Assembly: GCA_013374015.1 (NCBI GenBank)
Contig: BLLL01000001.1
Location: 124,001-188,000, forward strand
Length of the DNA stretch: 64,000 nt
Source of the DNA: Candidatus Desulfovibrio kirbyi
GTDB taxonomy: Bacteria; Desulfobacterota; Desulfovibrionia; Desulfovibrionales; Desulfovibrionaceae
Direction: 5' to 3'
The notes beneath the pieces are model-generated. The model saw only the letters and a list, made by a program, of their open reading frames with translations, was not told the origin of the DNA and did no database searches. Positions 47,332 to 59,836 of this stretch are shown piece by piece. How positions within the stretch are numbered: position 1 is the stretch's first letter; every line of letters starts with the position of its first letter. The translations under genes and the position numbers were made by a program.

Positions 47332-47733
47332 CTAGCGCCTGACTGCGACGTTCAGGCGCATGATAGCCCGTTGCAGAGCGGCCTCGGCCCGTGCGGCGTC
47401 CACAGTGTCGTCTTGAACGGCCATGCGTTTTTCCGCGCGTTCGCGTGCGTTCTGCGCCCTTGCCGTGTCAATGTCGCAGGCAATTTCGGCGGATTCGGCC
47501 AGCACTGTCAACACATTGTTGTTCACATCGGCAAAACCGCCGGAAATAAACACATACTCATCCTTGCTGGAGATTCTGTAGCGCAGGACGCCGATTTTCA
47601 GGGCGGAGAGCAGGGAAATGTGCTTTGAGAGCACGCCGAATTCTCCCTCCACTCCGGGGCAGACAACCATCTCCACCTCTGATTTGACCACGGTTTTGTC
47701 CGGCGTCACCACTTCCAGTCGTAGCGTAGCCAT
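47332..47733 (-). CDS. atpC: ATP synthase epsilon subunit
   Basis: A 133-residue F1 subunit that regulates rotation. MATLRLEVVTPDKTVVKSEVEMVVCPGVEGEFGVLSKH is the family N-terminal beta-sandwich, followed by two C-terminal helices. Last gene of the operon, 3 bases after atpD. Confidence 0.95.
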   Translation of the reverse strand: MATLRLEVVTPDKTVVKSEVEMVVCPGVEGEFGVLSKHISLLSALKIGVLRYRISSKDEYVFISGGFADVNNNVLTVLAESAEIACDIDTARAQNARERAEKRMAVQDDTVDAARAEAALQRAIMRLNVAVRR

Positions 47734-47736
47734 GGT

Positions 47737-50056
<2,320 letters not shown>

Positions 50057-50082
50057 ACGTGTCTCCTAAGGCTTACGCGGCC

Positions 50083-51591
50083 TCAGGCCTGCCAGCTCTG
50101 CTTAAAGGCGGTGATGGTGTCATTGAGGGCGCTTTCCACGCCCGCGTCAATAACTTGTTTTTCCTTGATGTCGTCAAGTACCTGCTTGCGGGTGTCACGC
50201 ATGAAGGTGAGCATTTCCGCTTCAAAACGGCGGATTTGCTCCAGCGGCACATCGTCCATGTAGCCGCGTGTCGCGGCATAAATGGAGGCGACCTGCTCGT
50301 GCGCGGGCATGGGCTGGTACTGGGGCTGTTTCAGGAGTTCCACAAGGCGCGCGCCACGCTCCAGCTTGGCCTTTGTGGCCTTGTCCAGATCGGAACCGAA
50401 CTGGGCAAAGGCTGCCAGTTCGCGATACTGTGCCAGATCAAGACGCATGGTGCCCGCAACCTGCTTCATGGCCTTGCTCTGCGCAGCACCACCCACACGG
50501 GACACGGAAAGTCCCACGTTGATGGCCGGGCGAACGCCGGCGTTGAAGAGGTTCGGTTCCAGATACACCTGACCGTCGGTGATGGAGATCACGTTTGTCG
50601 GGATATAGGCGGAAACGTCGCCCGCCTGGGTTTCAATGATGGGCAGCGCCGTCAGAGACCCTGCACCTAGGCTGTCGTTTACCTTGGCGGCGCGTTCAAG
50701 CAGGCGCGAATGCAGGTAAAAGACATCGCCGGGGAAGGCTTCGCGTCCTGGCGGGCGGCGCAGCAACAGCGACATCTGACGGTAGGCGACAGCCTGTTTG
50801 GAGAGGTCGTCATAAATGATCAGAGCGTGTTTGCCTGTATTTCTGTAGTATTCGGCCATGGTACAACCGGTATAGGCGGCAATGTACTGCAGGGGCGCGG
50901 GGTCCGAGGCCGTGGCTGATATGATGGTGGTATATTCAAGCGCTCCGTAACGGCGCAGAGTGTCCGCCACCAAGGCGACAGAGGCCTTTTTTTGACCGAT
51001 GGCAACATAGAAACAGTGAATGTCGGTTTCTTTTTGGGCTAAAATGGCGTCAACACAGACGGCTGTCTTGCCGGTTTGCCTATCGCCGATGATAAGTTCG
51101 CGTTGGCCGCGGCCGATGGGAGTCATGGCGTCAATGGCTTTCAGACCGGTGGGCATCGGCTCGTGCACGCTTTTACGCGCGATGATTCCGGGCGCTTTGA
51201 TTTCCACAGCGCGTACTTCGGTGGATTCAACATGTCCGAGTCCGTCAATGGGCTGCCCAAGCGGATTGAGCACCCGTCCCATAACCTTGTCGCCCACAGG
51301 GACGGAAAAAATTTTCCCCGTGCGTTTGACCGGGTCGCCTTCCTTAATGCCCACATCCGAACCAAGCAGGGCAACACCCACGTTGTCTTCTTCCAGATTG
51401 AGTACCATTCCCATGACGCCGCCTGGAAATTCCAGCAATTCCATAGACATGGCGTTTTGTACACCGTGGACACGGGCTATGCCGTCACCGATATAGAGCA
51501 CAGTGCCGGTTTCGCTCATCTCAACACGTTGCTCGTAGTTCTGAATCTGGGCCTCAATAATTTTGCTTATCTCTTCCGCTTTGATCTGCAT
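50083..51591 (-). CDS. atpA: ATP synthase alpha subunit
   Basis: A 502-residue non-catalytic F1 subunit. [21 protein letters not shown] at the start, P-loop [15 protein letters not shown], and [48 protein letters not shown] 51591 is the conserved start; a GTG four codons earlier (51603) overlaps the atpH stop. Part of the atpF'-F-H-A-G-D-C operon; atpB and atpE are not in the window. Confidence 0.97.
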   Translation of the reverse strand: MQIKAEEISKIIEAQIQNYEQRVEMSETGTVLYIGDGIARVHGVQNAMSMELLEFPGGVMGMVLNLEEDNVGVALLGSDVGIKEGDPVKRTGKIFSVPVGDKVMGRVLNPLGQPIDGLGHVESTEVRAVEIKAPGIIARKSVHEPMPTGLKAIDAMTPIGRGQRELIIGDRQTGKTAVCVDAILAQKETDIHCFYVAIGQKKASVALVADTLRRYGALEYTTIISATASDPAPLQYIAAYTGCTMAEYYRNTGKHALIIYDDLSKQAVAYRQMSLLLRRPPGREAFPGDVFYLHSRLLERAAKVNDSLGAGSLTALPIIETQAGDVSAYIPTNVISITDGQVYLEPNLFNAGVRPAINVGLSVSRVGGAAQSKAMKQVAGTMRLDLAQYRELAAFAQFGSDLDKATKAKLERGARLVELLKQPQYQPMPAHEQVASIYAATRGYMDDVPLEQIRRFEAEMLTFMRDTRKQVLDDIKEKQVIDAGVESALNDTITAFKQSWQA

Positions 51592-51595
51592 GTGC

Positions 51596-52148
51596 TTATT
51601 CACCCCTCTTGAAAGTCTCTCGCAGTATGCCCAATTGCGCGCGCAGACTTGCGTCCAGCACCTTATCGCCTATTTTGAGAACCATTCCGCCAAGGATACC
51701 GCTGTCTACGGCAAAGGCAAGTTCAATAGCCGCTCCTGTCTTTTTTTCCAGCCCGCTTTTTAGCTTTGACTGTTTGTCGGCGGCAAGCCCAACAGCCGTT
51801 GTCAGCGTGCCGCGCACCACACCCCGCACTTCGTCCAGCAATTTACTGTAGCAGGTGACAATGTCGCGTAAAAAAGCCAATCTTTCGTTGTCAGCCAGTA
51901 AAAAACAGAAGTTGCGCACGGTGGCGTCAGCCTTCAGTTTGTCCAGGAGTTTTGCAACGAGCGCCTTTTTTTCCTCAACCTTAATGACCGGACTTTTTAA
52001 TGTCATTTCAAGCGCTGAGGAAGTGTCGAGCATGTCGCCCAGAGAGGTCAGGCATGCCCCGTACCGCGAGAGGGCATTCTCCCCCCCCCTCCTTGCCCAA
52101 GGCAAAGAGAGCGTTGGCGTACCTGCGTGCGATCACTGTATTTGTCAA
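51596..52148 (-). pseudogene. atpH: ATP synthase delta subunit, frameshifted at a G9 tract
   Basis: The natural start is TTG 52148, overlapping the atpF stop with AAGGTGG upstream. It reads TNTVIARRYANALFALGKE, a normal delta N-terminus, and then meets nine G on the coding strand (52081-52089). With G9 the frame shifts and soon ends; with G8 it continues as GGENALSRYGACLTSLGDML and on through [31 protein letters not shown], a complete C-terminal half. The 553-base span is 3n+1. Delta links F1 to the b stalk and is essential, so either the genome sequence is off by one base or slippage restores the frame. Confidence 0.9.
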
Positions 52149-52741
52149 TGGAGCACCACCTTGTTGAGGGAGTTGACAATAAGTTTTTCATGCTCTGCCG
52201 CATTCAGTTTGGCGCGTAGAGCTTTTTCCGCGGCGTCTACAATTTCGTCTGCCATGACGGCGCGTACCTGCGCCATAACGGCGCGGCCTTCATTTTCAGC
52301 GGTAAGACGGGCATGGGCAAGTATTTGTTCAGCCTGGCGTTGCGCATCGGCGACAATGCCCGCCTTGAGAAGTTCAGCCTGTTGACGCCCCTGTTCCAGT
52401 ATGGCTTCGCATTCCGTAGTGAGGCTTGCAATACGTTCCTCAACGGCGGAAAGCTCTTTTCCGGCGTCAGCGCGCCGTTGTTCGAGATTTGCCAGTGTGT
52501 CGCTGATTGTCCGCCGGCGTCCGCGAAAAAAATTGACGGCAAGTTTTCCCGCGAAATACCAGAGAATGCCGACAAAAATTATGATATTGAGGATGCGCCA
52601 GGCAAAATCATCCCAACGGGGCGCCTCGTGACCGTCTTCCGCCAGCGCGGGCACGCCTGTAAGGTACAGAGTCACGATCAGTGTGGCCGCAAACAGCGCG
52701 CCCATTGTCAAAGTATTTCGAGTACGGTATTGTGTGTTCAA
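52145..52741 (-). CDS. atpF: ATP synthase b subunit
   Basis: A 198-residue peripheral-stalk protein. A signal-like hydrophobic N-terminal stretch, then the membrane helix WDDFAWRILNIIIFVGILWYFAGKL, then a long helix (EQRRADAGKELSAVEERIASL). TTG 52741 is used because GAGGTGA lies just upstream; ATG 52705 has no site. With the separate b' protein upstream it forms a heterodimeric stalk. Confidence 0.93.
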   Translation of the reverse strand: MNTQYRTRNTLTMGALFAATLIVTLYLTGVPALAEDGHEAPRWDDFAWRILNIIIFVGILWYFAGKLAVNFFRGRRRTISDTLANLEQRRADAGKELSAVEERIASLTTECEAILEQGRQQAELLKAGIVADAQRQAEQILAHARLTAENEGRAVMAQVRAVMADEIVDAAEKALRAKLNAAEHEKLIVNSLNKVVLH

Positions 52742-52749
52742 CGCTCACC

Positions 52750-53169
52750 TCACCCTTTGATCAGACGATCAGCAAGGCCGGCTGACAAACCGGCAACCTG
52801 TTTGCGCAGTGTTTTCAGCGTAGATTCCGCCTCGTTACGCACGGCACCGCGGGCATCGTCCACTATGGCGCGCGCGTTTTGCTGGGCAACGCCCACGATG
52901 TTCTGCTGTTCCAGAACGCCGGTTTTACGGCCAAGATTGCGGGTGTTGCCTGCGTTTTGGCGGGCGCGCACAAGCTCTGTTTCATAATTGGCAAGGCGTG
53001 AGGCGGCCTGCTGTTCGAACGTGTCGGCCTCGCCCGTCATTTTGTCTATGACGCCGTTGCGCTGTTTGATGATATCGCGGATGGGGCGTATCAGAATAAG
53101 ATTGAGAATAAATATGGCGATAAAGAAATTCGCCAGTTGGAAAAACAGTGTGATGTTGAGTTCCAGCAT
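52750..53169 (-). CDS. ATP synthase b' subunit
   Basis: A 139-residue b-type stalk subunit. MLELNITLFFQLANFFIAIFILNLILIRPIRDIIKQR is the membrane helix with its basic exit, followed by a helical stalk. It is the first gene of the cluster and resembles the b' of Desulfovibrio and photosynthetic bacteria. CCAGAG-like spacing plus GGAGG lies before ATG 53169. Confidence 0.9.
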   Translation of the reverse strand: MLELNITLFFQLANFFIAIFILNLILIRPIRDIIKQRNGVIDKMTGEADTFEQQAASRLANYETELVRARQNAGNTRNLGRKTGVLEQQNIVGVAQQNARAIVDDARGAVRNEAESTLKTLRKQVAGLSAGLADRLIKG

Positions 53170-53230
53170 GCCGCGTCCTCCAGAGAAAATGGTGCAAAAC
53201 GGCGTTTACAAAACCTTGCGGCGATTGTGT

Positions 53231-53259
53231 ATTGTACTCTGGTAGTTTTGTCATGTCAA
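53231..53259 (-). promoter_or_regulatory. Promoter of the ATP synthase operon
   Basis: Minus-strand consensus TTGACA (53259-53254), 17-base spacer, TACAAT (53236-53231), about 60 bases before the b' start. Confidence 0.65.
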
Positions 53260-53347
53260 ACGGGTTTTTGGAATTTTTTTTCGATGGGCGATTTTTTGCG
53301 CACGCTTGTTTTTTTGTTTATGCAGGAGTTCCGAATGTTGCGGTTTT

Positions 53348-54190
53348 TCAGATATCGCTTGTTGGCCATGCCTGTAACAAATGTTCAAGTTCGGCTGTTG
53401 CGCTGTTGGGGTCCATGTTCCGGCGCGCCGCTATTTGGGGCAAATTTTCCGCGGCGTCGCAGGGGCGCGCGTACAATGGTTCAATATCTTCGGCTGCATA
53501 GTCGCCATGTCGCGCGAGCAGGCGCAGGGCGGCGCCGTCCGGATTTGTGAGTTCGGGCATGGGGTGAACGGTGTCAGACATGGCCGCAAAGCTACCAAAA
53601 ATAGCCGCGTGTCGCGTCAGGGCGCTGCCGCAAATACAGCAGGGCGTGTGGCGCGCCTGTGTTTGCGATGGGATGCGAGCGCTTTCTGATTCTGTCAGGA
53701 TTCGGCGCAGGGCCTCGTCAGGTGGACACAGATCCACATCCTGCAACGGGGCAGGGGGAATGATCGGCCCCATGGCGACAAAAGGGCGGCAGTGGACAAG
53801 ATTCGCCCGCGCGTGTGTTACTGTCCACACGGGCACACCGTAGGGGAGAGAGCGTCGGATTGCGGCGCTGCACGCGAGCGCTTGCAGAAAGTCAAGAGCG
53901 GCAAGTTGGGCGTGCCCTGTGCGGCGCAGGGCCGCGGCTGTCGTCAGCACAAGGCGTATGCCGGTAAATGACCCCGGCCCGCGAACGCAGGCAATGCGTT
54001 TGAATCCGGAAGGGGCGATGCCCAGCGAGGCGCAGATTGCCTGCAAGGCGGGTGTCAAAATCTCTGTGGCGCGTTCCGGCCTGTGCCACTCCTGTACGCA
54101 CAGCACAGCCTCGTTTTGCGTGACGACAATCTGCAAAACGCCTTCAGCCGCGTTGAGAATCAGCTCCAGCCCTGTGGAGGAGGCCGTCAT
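53348..54190 (-). CDS. tsaB: tRNA threonylcarbamoyladenosine biosynthesis protein TsaB
   Basis: A 280-residue ASKHA-fold protein. The motif RGPGSFTGIRLVLTTAAAL (about 71-89) is the TsaB signature. TsaB works with TsaD and TsaE to make t6A in ANN-reading tRNAs. It is longer than the Escherichia coli form (231), with an extended C-terminus. Last gene of the pyrH-to-tsaB run. Confidence 0.88.
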   Translation of the reverse strand: MTASSTGLELILNAAEGVLQIVVTQNEAVLCVQEWHRPERATEILTPALQAICASLGIAPSGFKRIACVRGPGSFTGIRLVLTTAAALRRTGHAQLAALDFLQALACSAAIRRSLPYGVPVWTVTHARANLVHCRPFVAMGPIIPPAPLQDVDLCPPDEALRRILTESESARIPSQTQARHTPCCICGSALTRHAAIFGSFAAMSDTVHPMPELTNPDGAALRLLARHGDYAAEDIEPLYARPCDAAENLPQIAARRNMDPNSATAELEHLLQAWPTSDI

Positions 54191-54194
54191 TGCG

Positions 54195-55286
54195 TCAGCC
54201 CGCGCTTTTTATCAGCCGCCACACATCGTTGAACGTGGCGAGCAGCATGAGGCAGATAAGCGCGGCAATGCCCGCGCGCATGGCGTATTCCCGAAATTTT
54301 TCATTCAGGGGTCTGCGGAACAGCAGTTCCAGAATAAAGAACAGAATCTGGCCGCCGTCCAGCACAGGTATGGGGAGCAGGTTCAAAATACCGAGATTGA
54401 CACTGATAAGCGCGGTCAGCGCCAATAGACCCGCCAGCCCTTGATGCGCCTGTTCGCCCACCATCTGCGCTATCATGATGGGACCGCCGACCTGATCCAG
54501 CGGCACAACGCGCTGCACAAGTTTGACAAGACCCTGCCAGGTAAGGCGGAGCATAGTGTAGGCCTGACGCGCGCCGGCCAAGACGGATTCGGCGAAATCC
54601 AGGCTTTTTGTGACTGTTGTTCCGGCTGCCCGTACGCCGATAATCCAGACTGTCTCCTCTTCGCCAAAAATGGATTTGCGGACGGACTGCGCCGGCGTGA
54701 GACTGAGTGTGACCAAAGCTTGCTGTTTGTCCGGCTGAGATCGCGCGATTTCAAACCGCAAGGGGGCGCCTCCGCTGCCGGCAATGGCGGCGGACAATTG
54801 TTCCCAGCTTTCAATGGGGCTACCGTTGACCGCAAGAATGTGGTCGCCTTTTTTTATGCCCGCTGTCGTTGCGGGGCTTGATTCGTTTACATCGCCTACT
54901 TCCGGCAGCAGTATCTGGGCTCCCCACCCAAAGGCCAGCGTCCAGCAGAGCAGCAATGCCAGGAGCATATTGGCAAGCGGCCCGGCCGCTACCACCACCA
55001 GGCGCTGCCAGGCCGGGCGGAGGGCAAAATTTTCTTCTTCGGTAAAGCCCTCGGGCATGTCCTTGGGGTCTGTTTCCCCCACCAGTGCCACATACCCGCC
55101 CAACGGAATAAGCGAGAGGGCGTATTCTGTTTTTCCCGCCTTGCGCTTGAGAATTTTTGGGCCAAAGCCCAGAGAGAATGCGGAAACGCCCATGCCGAGA
55201 GAGCGCGCCGCGGCAAAGTGTCCCAGTTCGTGGAAAAAGATCAGTCCGCCCAATACGGCGACAATGGCTATGGTGGTCATCAGCAC
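54195..55286 (-). CDS. rseP: RseP-type intramembrane site-2 protease
   Basis: A 363-residue inner-membrane zinc metalloprotease. IFFHELGHFAAAR at residues 17-29 is the HExxH site in the first helix; one PDZ domain (about 120-200, AGIKKGDHILAVNGSPIESW) and the second metal motif LNLLPIPVLDGGQI follow. It cuts membrane-anchored regulators such as anti-sigma factors. GTG 55286 has GGAG 9 bases upstream, inside the dxr end. Confidence 0.94.
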   Translation of the reverse strand: MLMTTIAIVAVLGGLIFFHELGHFAAARSLGMGVSAFSLGFGPKILKRKAGKTEYALSLIPLGGYVALVGETDPKDMPEGFTEEENFALRPAWQRLVVVAAGPLANMLLALLLCWTLAFGWGAQILLPEVGDVNESSPATTAGIKKGDHILAVNGSPIESWEQLSAAIAGSGGAPLRFEIARSQPDKQQALVTLSLTPAQSVRKSIFGEEETVWIIGVRAAGTTVTKSLDFAESVLAGARQAYTMLRLTWQGLVKLVQRVVPLDQVGGPIMIAQMVGEQAHQGLAGLLALTALISVNLGILNLLPIPVLDGGQILFFILELLFRRPLNEKFREYAMRAGIAALICLMLLATFNDVWRLIKSAG

Positions 55287-55290
55287 GCTG

Positions 55291-56634
55291 TTACTCTCCT
55301 GAATGTGCGGTTTGCGGTTTTATTCGCACAATGTTTCGTCCTGTTTGGTCAGATTGGGATTTCGCCAGACTGTATACAAAAACGCGGCTTGCGCGATCAA
55401 GTTCTTCAATGTGCCGCAACCATGCCTCTGTTGCTGGAGCAGGATCGGCAGACGTGTCCGTCGTATTTGTCCGGATGTTTTTCGGGTAGTTCTCCATGGC
55501 TTTCGCCGTCAGTAATGGAATATCCGCAAATGAACAGGCATCGTTCAGAAAGAGTTCCACTGCTGCTTCATTGGCCGCGTTCATAACGGTGCAGATATCT
55601 GTGCCCGATTCAAGCGCCCGACGCGCCAGATCAAGACAGGGAAAGGTTGCGCTGTCTGGTTCGTGAAAGGATAACGCTCCAACGGACGTGAGGTCAATGC
55701 GGTTTGCGCCAGCCTGCGCGCAGCGCGGCCAGAGCAGACAGTGGGCAAGAGGCAGGCGCATGTCCGCAGTACCCATCAGCGCCAACAGGGAACCGTCGGC
55801 CAGTTCCGCCAAGGAATGCACAACAGACTGCGGATGCACCAGCACGCGCAGATTGTGCGCCGGCACGCCGTACAGATGGGATGCCTCGATAATTTCCAGC
55901 CCCTTGTTCATCATGGTTGCCGAATCAATGCTGATTTTTGCGCCCATGCGCCAATTGGGATGGTTGAGCGCCTGCGCTTTTGTGACACGGCGCAGAGAAT
56001 CGACGTTTTTGCCGAAAAAGGGGCCGCCGGAAGCTGTAAGAATGAGGGAGCGTATGGTTTGCCCGTGTCCGGCAACACACTGAAAAAGGGCGTTGTGTTC
56101 TGAATCCACAGGCAGAACGGTAGCGTCCGTGCGGGCGCAAATTTCGCGTACAGCGTGGCCTGCCAGCACAAGGGATTCCTTGTTGGCGAGGCAGATAACC
56201 TTGCCCGCCAGCGCGGCGGACACTGTGCCCCTTAGCCCCGCAGCGCCGACCTGGGCCGCCAGCACCGTTGTGGCCTGCGGCAGGGATGCCATTTGCGCAT
56301 AGCCCTTGCTGCCGATAAATACAGTGGGAGAGTAGTTTTTCGGCAGCAATTTTTTTAAGCCGCCGGCTACCTCATCGTCCAGAACCGCCAGAAAGGGCGG
56401 ACGAAACTGACGCGCCTGCGCCGCCAGGCTTGTTATGTTACGGGCGCAGGACAGGCCGACGATTTGGAAGGCTTCGCGATTCGCCGTTACGATACGGAGC
56501 GCGTTGCGCCCAATTGAGCCGGTGGAACCCAGAATAACAAGGGAACGCGGGAATTCCCGCTGCCAAATTTCAGACGGTGGCCTGGAAATATAGGAGATTG
56601 TTGTGCCCTCAACGGCAGGCCAGAGTTCATCCAT
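55291..56634 (-). CDS. dxr: 1-deoxy-D-xylulose 5-phosphate reductoisomerase
   Basis: A 447-residue NADPH enzyme of the MEP isoprenoid pathway. VILGSTGSIGRNALRIV binds the nucleotide; LTASGGPFF, HPNWRMGAKISIDSATMMNKGLE and the metal-binding region are conserved. The first about 28 residues are extra to most homologues, but AAGG lies directly before ATG 56634. It supplies substrate for the neighbouring uppS. Fosmidomycin target. Confidence 0.96.
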   Translation of the reverse strand: MDELWPAVEGTTISYISRPPSEIWQREFPRSLVILGSTGSIGRNALRIVTANREAFQIVGLSCARNITSLAAQARQFRPPFLAVLDDEVAGGLKKLLPKNYSPTVFIGSKGYAQMASLPQATTVLAAQVGAAGLRGTVSAALAGKVICLANKESLVLAGHAVREICARTDATVLPVDSEHNALFQCVAGHGQTIRSLILTASGGPFFGKNVDSLRRVTKAQALNHPNWRMGAKISIDSATMMNKGLEIIEASHLYGVPAHNLRVLVHPQSVVHSLAELADGSLLALMGTADMRLPLAHCLLWPRCAQAGANRIDLTSVGALSFHEPDSATFPCLDLARRALESGTDICTVMNAANEAAVELFLNDACSFADIPLLTAKAMENYPKNIRTNTTDTSADPAPATEAWLRHIEELDRASRVFVYSLAKSQSDQTGRNIVRIKPQTAHSGE

Positions 56635-56661
56635 GCTGCACCTTGTGGTAAGAGCGGATTT

Positions 56662-57475
56662 TTAAAAAAAGAAAAACCACTGGTCAACCACCGCCACCAT
56701 GGGCAGGACAAACAGAAAACTGTCCACACGATCCAACATACCGCCGTGTCCGGGGAGAAGCGTTCCGGAATCCTTTACACGCACGGAACGCTTGAGGGCT
56801 GATTCAAAGAGATCCCCCAACTGGGAAAAGGCGTTGATGACAATACCGAGCAGCATAAAGGAAATCCACCCTGTTTTGCCGAGCAGGGTTCCGTACACAG
56901 TGCAGAACAGTACGCAGGCAATCAGGCTGGCAACAGCTCCCTCGGAGCTTTTTTTGGGGCTGACGCGGGGCCAGAGTTTGTGTCTGCCGAATCTGGTGCC
57001 GACAAACCAGGCTGCCGAGTCAGAAACGGCCACAGCTCCGAGCACAAAAAGAATTTTTGTGTTGGAGAGATAGGTGGCCGGCAACAGCAGAAGGGGCACA
57101 TAGGCAAGCCCTGCCATAAAAATACCGCTTGGGGCAAAGGCGTTTTCTTCTTCCACGACATCCCAGCGAAACAGAAATGTCAGGGAAGCGAGCACAAAGC
57201 CTGCTCCCAGACAGACCAGCGCATCCTGCGGGCGGCGTATCCATGTAAGAAATATCATTCCCCAGCCCAATGCTATGGCGCAGATACGGCTGGGGATTCG
57301 TCCCGTTTTGCCCCAGAACAGGGAGTAAAATTCCCAAAGGCACAGTGCGGACACCAGCAGCACGGCAATGAGTAAGGCCTTGCCCTGCAACGCCAGCACG
57401 AGGGCTATTACGCCTATCAGGGCAACGCTTGTGACAAGGCGATTTATTTCGCGTCCGGCGGGGTGGGCGTTGTCG

Positions 57476-57486
<11 letters not shown>
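56662..57486 (-). CDS. cdsA: Phosphatidate cytidylyltransferase
   Basis: A 274-residue polytopic membrane enzyme making CDP-diacylglycerol. The family signature SALKRSVRVKDSGTLLPGHGGMLDRVDS is near the C-terminus with its acidic metal ligands. Its 5' end overlaps uppS by 11 bases. Confidence 0.95.
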
Positions 57487-58203
<717 letters not shown>

Positions 58204-58207
<4 letters not shown>

Positions 58208-58764
58208 ATATCCATAATTTCTTTTTCTTTGGCGGCACAGCGTTTGTCGGCATCTCCCACAAATCTGTCGGTGAGTTTTTGCACTTCATCCACAGTTTTT
58301 TTGAGATCGTCCTCAGAGATTTTTTTGTCTTTTTCCATTTTTTTCAGACTGTCGTTGGCATCGCGGCGCACATTGCGCACGGCGATTTTTGTTTCTTCAC
58401 AGTATTTTTTTGCCACTTTGACAAGCTCTTTGCGACGTTCTTCGGTGAGCGGGGGGATTTCGATGCGGATGATTTTACCATCGTTAATGGGGGTAAGTCC
58501 CAAGTCAGATTTGAGTACGGCTTTTTCTATTGCCTGCATGCCGCCTTTGTCCCAGGGCTGGATGGTCAGGGTGCGGCTGTCTGGCACCGCTATCGAGGCC
58601 ATTTGTCCCAGAGGCGTCATGGCGCCGTAGTAGTCCGCCTTGATGCCTTCCACCAGTGAGGCGGCGGCTCTGCCGGTGCGCAATTTGGAGAAGTCGCGGT
58701 TAAGCGCGGACAGGGCCTTGCCCATGCGTTCCTCCGCGTCCAGAAGTGTGGTGTCGGTGTCCAT
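58204..58764 (-). CDS. frr: Ribosome recycling factor
   Basis: A 186-residue tRNA-mimic that splits post-termination ribosomes with [34 protein letters not shown] and [22 protein letters not shown] match the family. Coupled to uppS, 33 bases after pyrH. Confidence 0.97.
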
Positions 58765-58797
58765 GCTGCATCTCCCTGAATATACTGCAAATGAAAG

Positions 58798-59508
58798 TTA
58801 GTGTACCGTAGTGCCCACAGGTTCGCCCAAAATGGTGCGGCGAATGTAGCCTCCAAACATGTTGCAGACAATAATGGGAATCCGGTTGTCCCGCACAAGG
58901 GCAAAGGCCGTGGCGTCCATAACGCCGAGATGCCGCGCCAGAGTATCGTCATAGCTTAATGTGTCAAATTTGACCGCGTCAGGATATTTGACCGGGTCTT
59001 TGTCATAAATGCCGTCAACTTTTGTGGCTTTGATGATGGCGTCGCATTTCAGTTCCATGCCGCGCAGCGCGGCGGTTGTGTCCGTGGTAAAATAGGGGTT
59101 GCCGGTGCCGCCGGCGCAGATGATCGCTCTGCCTTTTTCCAGGTGGCGCAAGGCGCGCCTGCGGATAAAGGGTTCGCAGACTTCCTGCATGGTGATGGCC
59201 GAGAGCACGCGTGTGGGATGACAGCGTTTTTCCAGCATGTCTTGTACGGCCAGCGCGTTCAGCACGGTTGCGAGCATACCCATATAGTCGGCTGATGAGC
59301 GTTCCATGCCGCCGGCTGAGCCTGCAAGCCCCCTGAAAATATTGCCTCCGCCGATGACAAGCGCCATCTGTACGCCCATGCTGAGCACAGAGCTGATTTC
59401 GTCGCAAACAGCGGAGACGCTTTCGGGGTTGATGCCGATTTTTTGATCACCGGCCAGAGCTTCTCCGCTCAGTTTGAGCAGCACGCGCGTATAGTTGGGT
59501 TTGGGCAT
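58798..59508 (-). CDS. pyrH: UMP kinase
   Basis: A 236-residue amino-acid-kinase-fold enzyme phosphorylating UMP to [26 protein letters not shown] and [19 protein letters not shown] are diagnostic. ATG 59508 fits the usual length and has AAAAGG about 10 bases upstream; ATG 59541 would add 11 residues. rpsB and tsf, usually upstream, are absent. Confidence 0.95.
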   Translation of the reverse strand: MPKPNYTRVLLKLSGEALAGDQKIGINPESVSAVCDEISSVLSMGVQMALVIGGGNIFRGLAGSAGGMERSSADYMGMLATVLNALAVQDMLEKRCHPTRVLSAITMQEVCEPFIRRRALRHLEKGRAIICAGGTGNPYFTTDTTAALRGMELKCDAIIKATKVDGIYDKDPVKYPDAVKFDTLSYDDTLARHLGVMDATAFALVRDNRIPIIVCNMFGGYIRRTILGEPVGTTVH

Positions 59509-59565
59509 GTGTCCGAAGCCTTTTGCGGTTGTGTTTGGCATGTTGATACTGCGGCAAGCATAGCA

Positions 59566-59620
59566 GACCCTGTGGGTCGTTATGCGCCGGGGCTATGCGC
59601 ACAAGCAGAAATGCGCTTGT
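59566..59620 (-). promoter_or_regulatory. Structured leader upstream of pyrH
   Basis: Two small hairpins, GACCC-tgt-GGGTC (59566-59578) and ACAAGC/GCTTGT (59601-59620), lie between a candidate promoter and pyrH. No known riboswitch class is recognised. 59542-59836 holds no gene that I can support. Confidence 0.3.
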
Positions 59621-59673
59621 CGCAGTTGCCGACTACGTTACGCCGACTTTTGCCATTCGTCAATCTTTGCGAC

Positions 59674-59703
59674 AGCATAACCGTATTCAAATGCTACGAT
59701 CAA
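59674..59703 (-). promoter_or_regulatory. Candidate pyrH operon promoter
   Basis: Minus-strand TTGATC (59703-59698), 18-base spacer, TATGCT (59679-59674), about 165 bases before the assigned pyrH start. Confidence 0.35.
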
Positions 59704-59836
59704 ACGGTCTATTTCAGCAAGTAAGAACACGATATCGCAGGTATTTTTTTGACGATTTCCACATAATTATCGTTTGACGTTGCTTGGGCATGCAACCTTC
59801 CTTCTGCACAGTGGAAAGTCGCGTGTGCGTCTGTTC

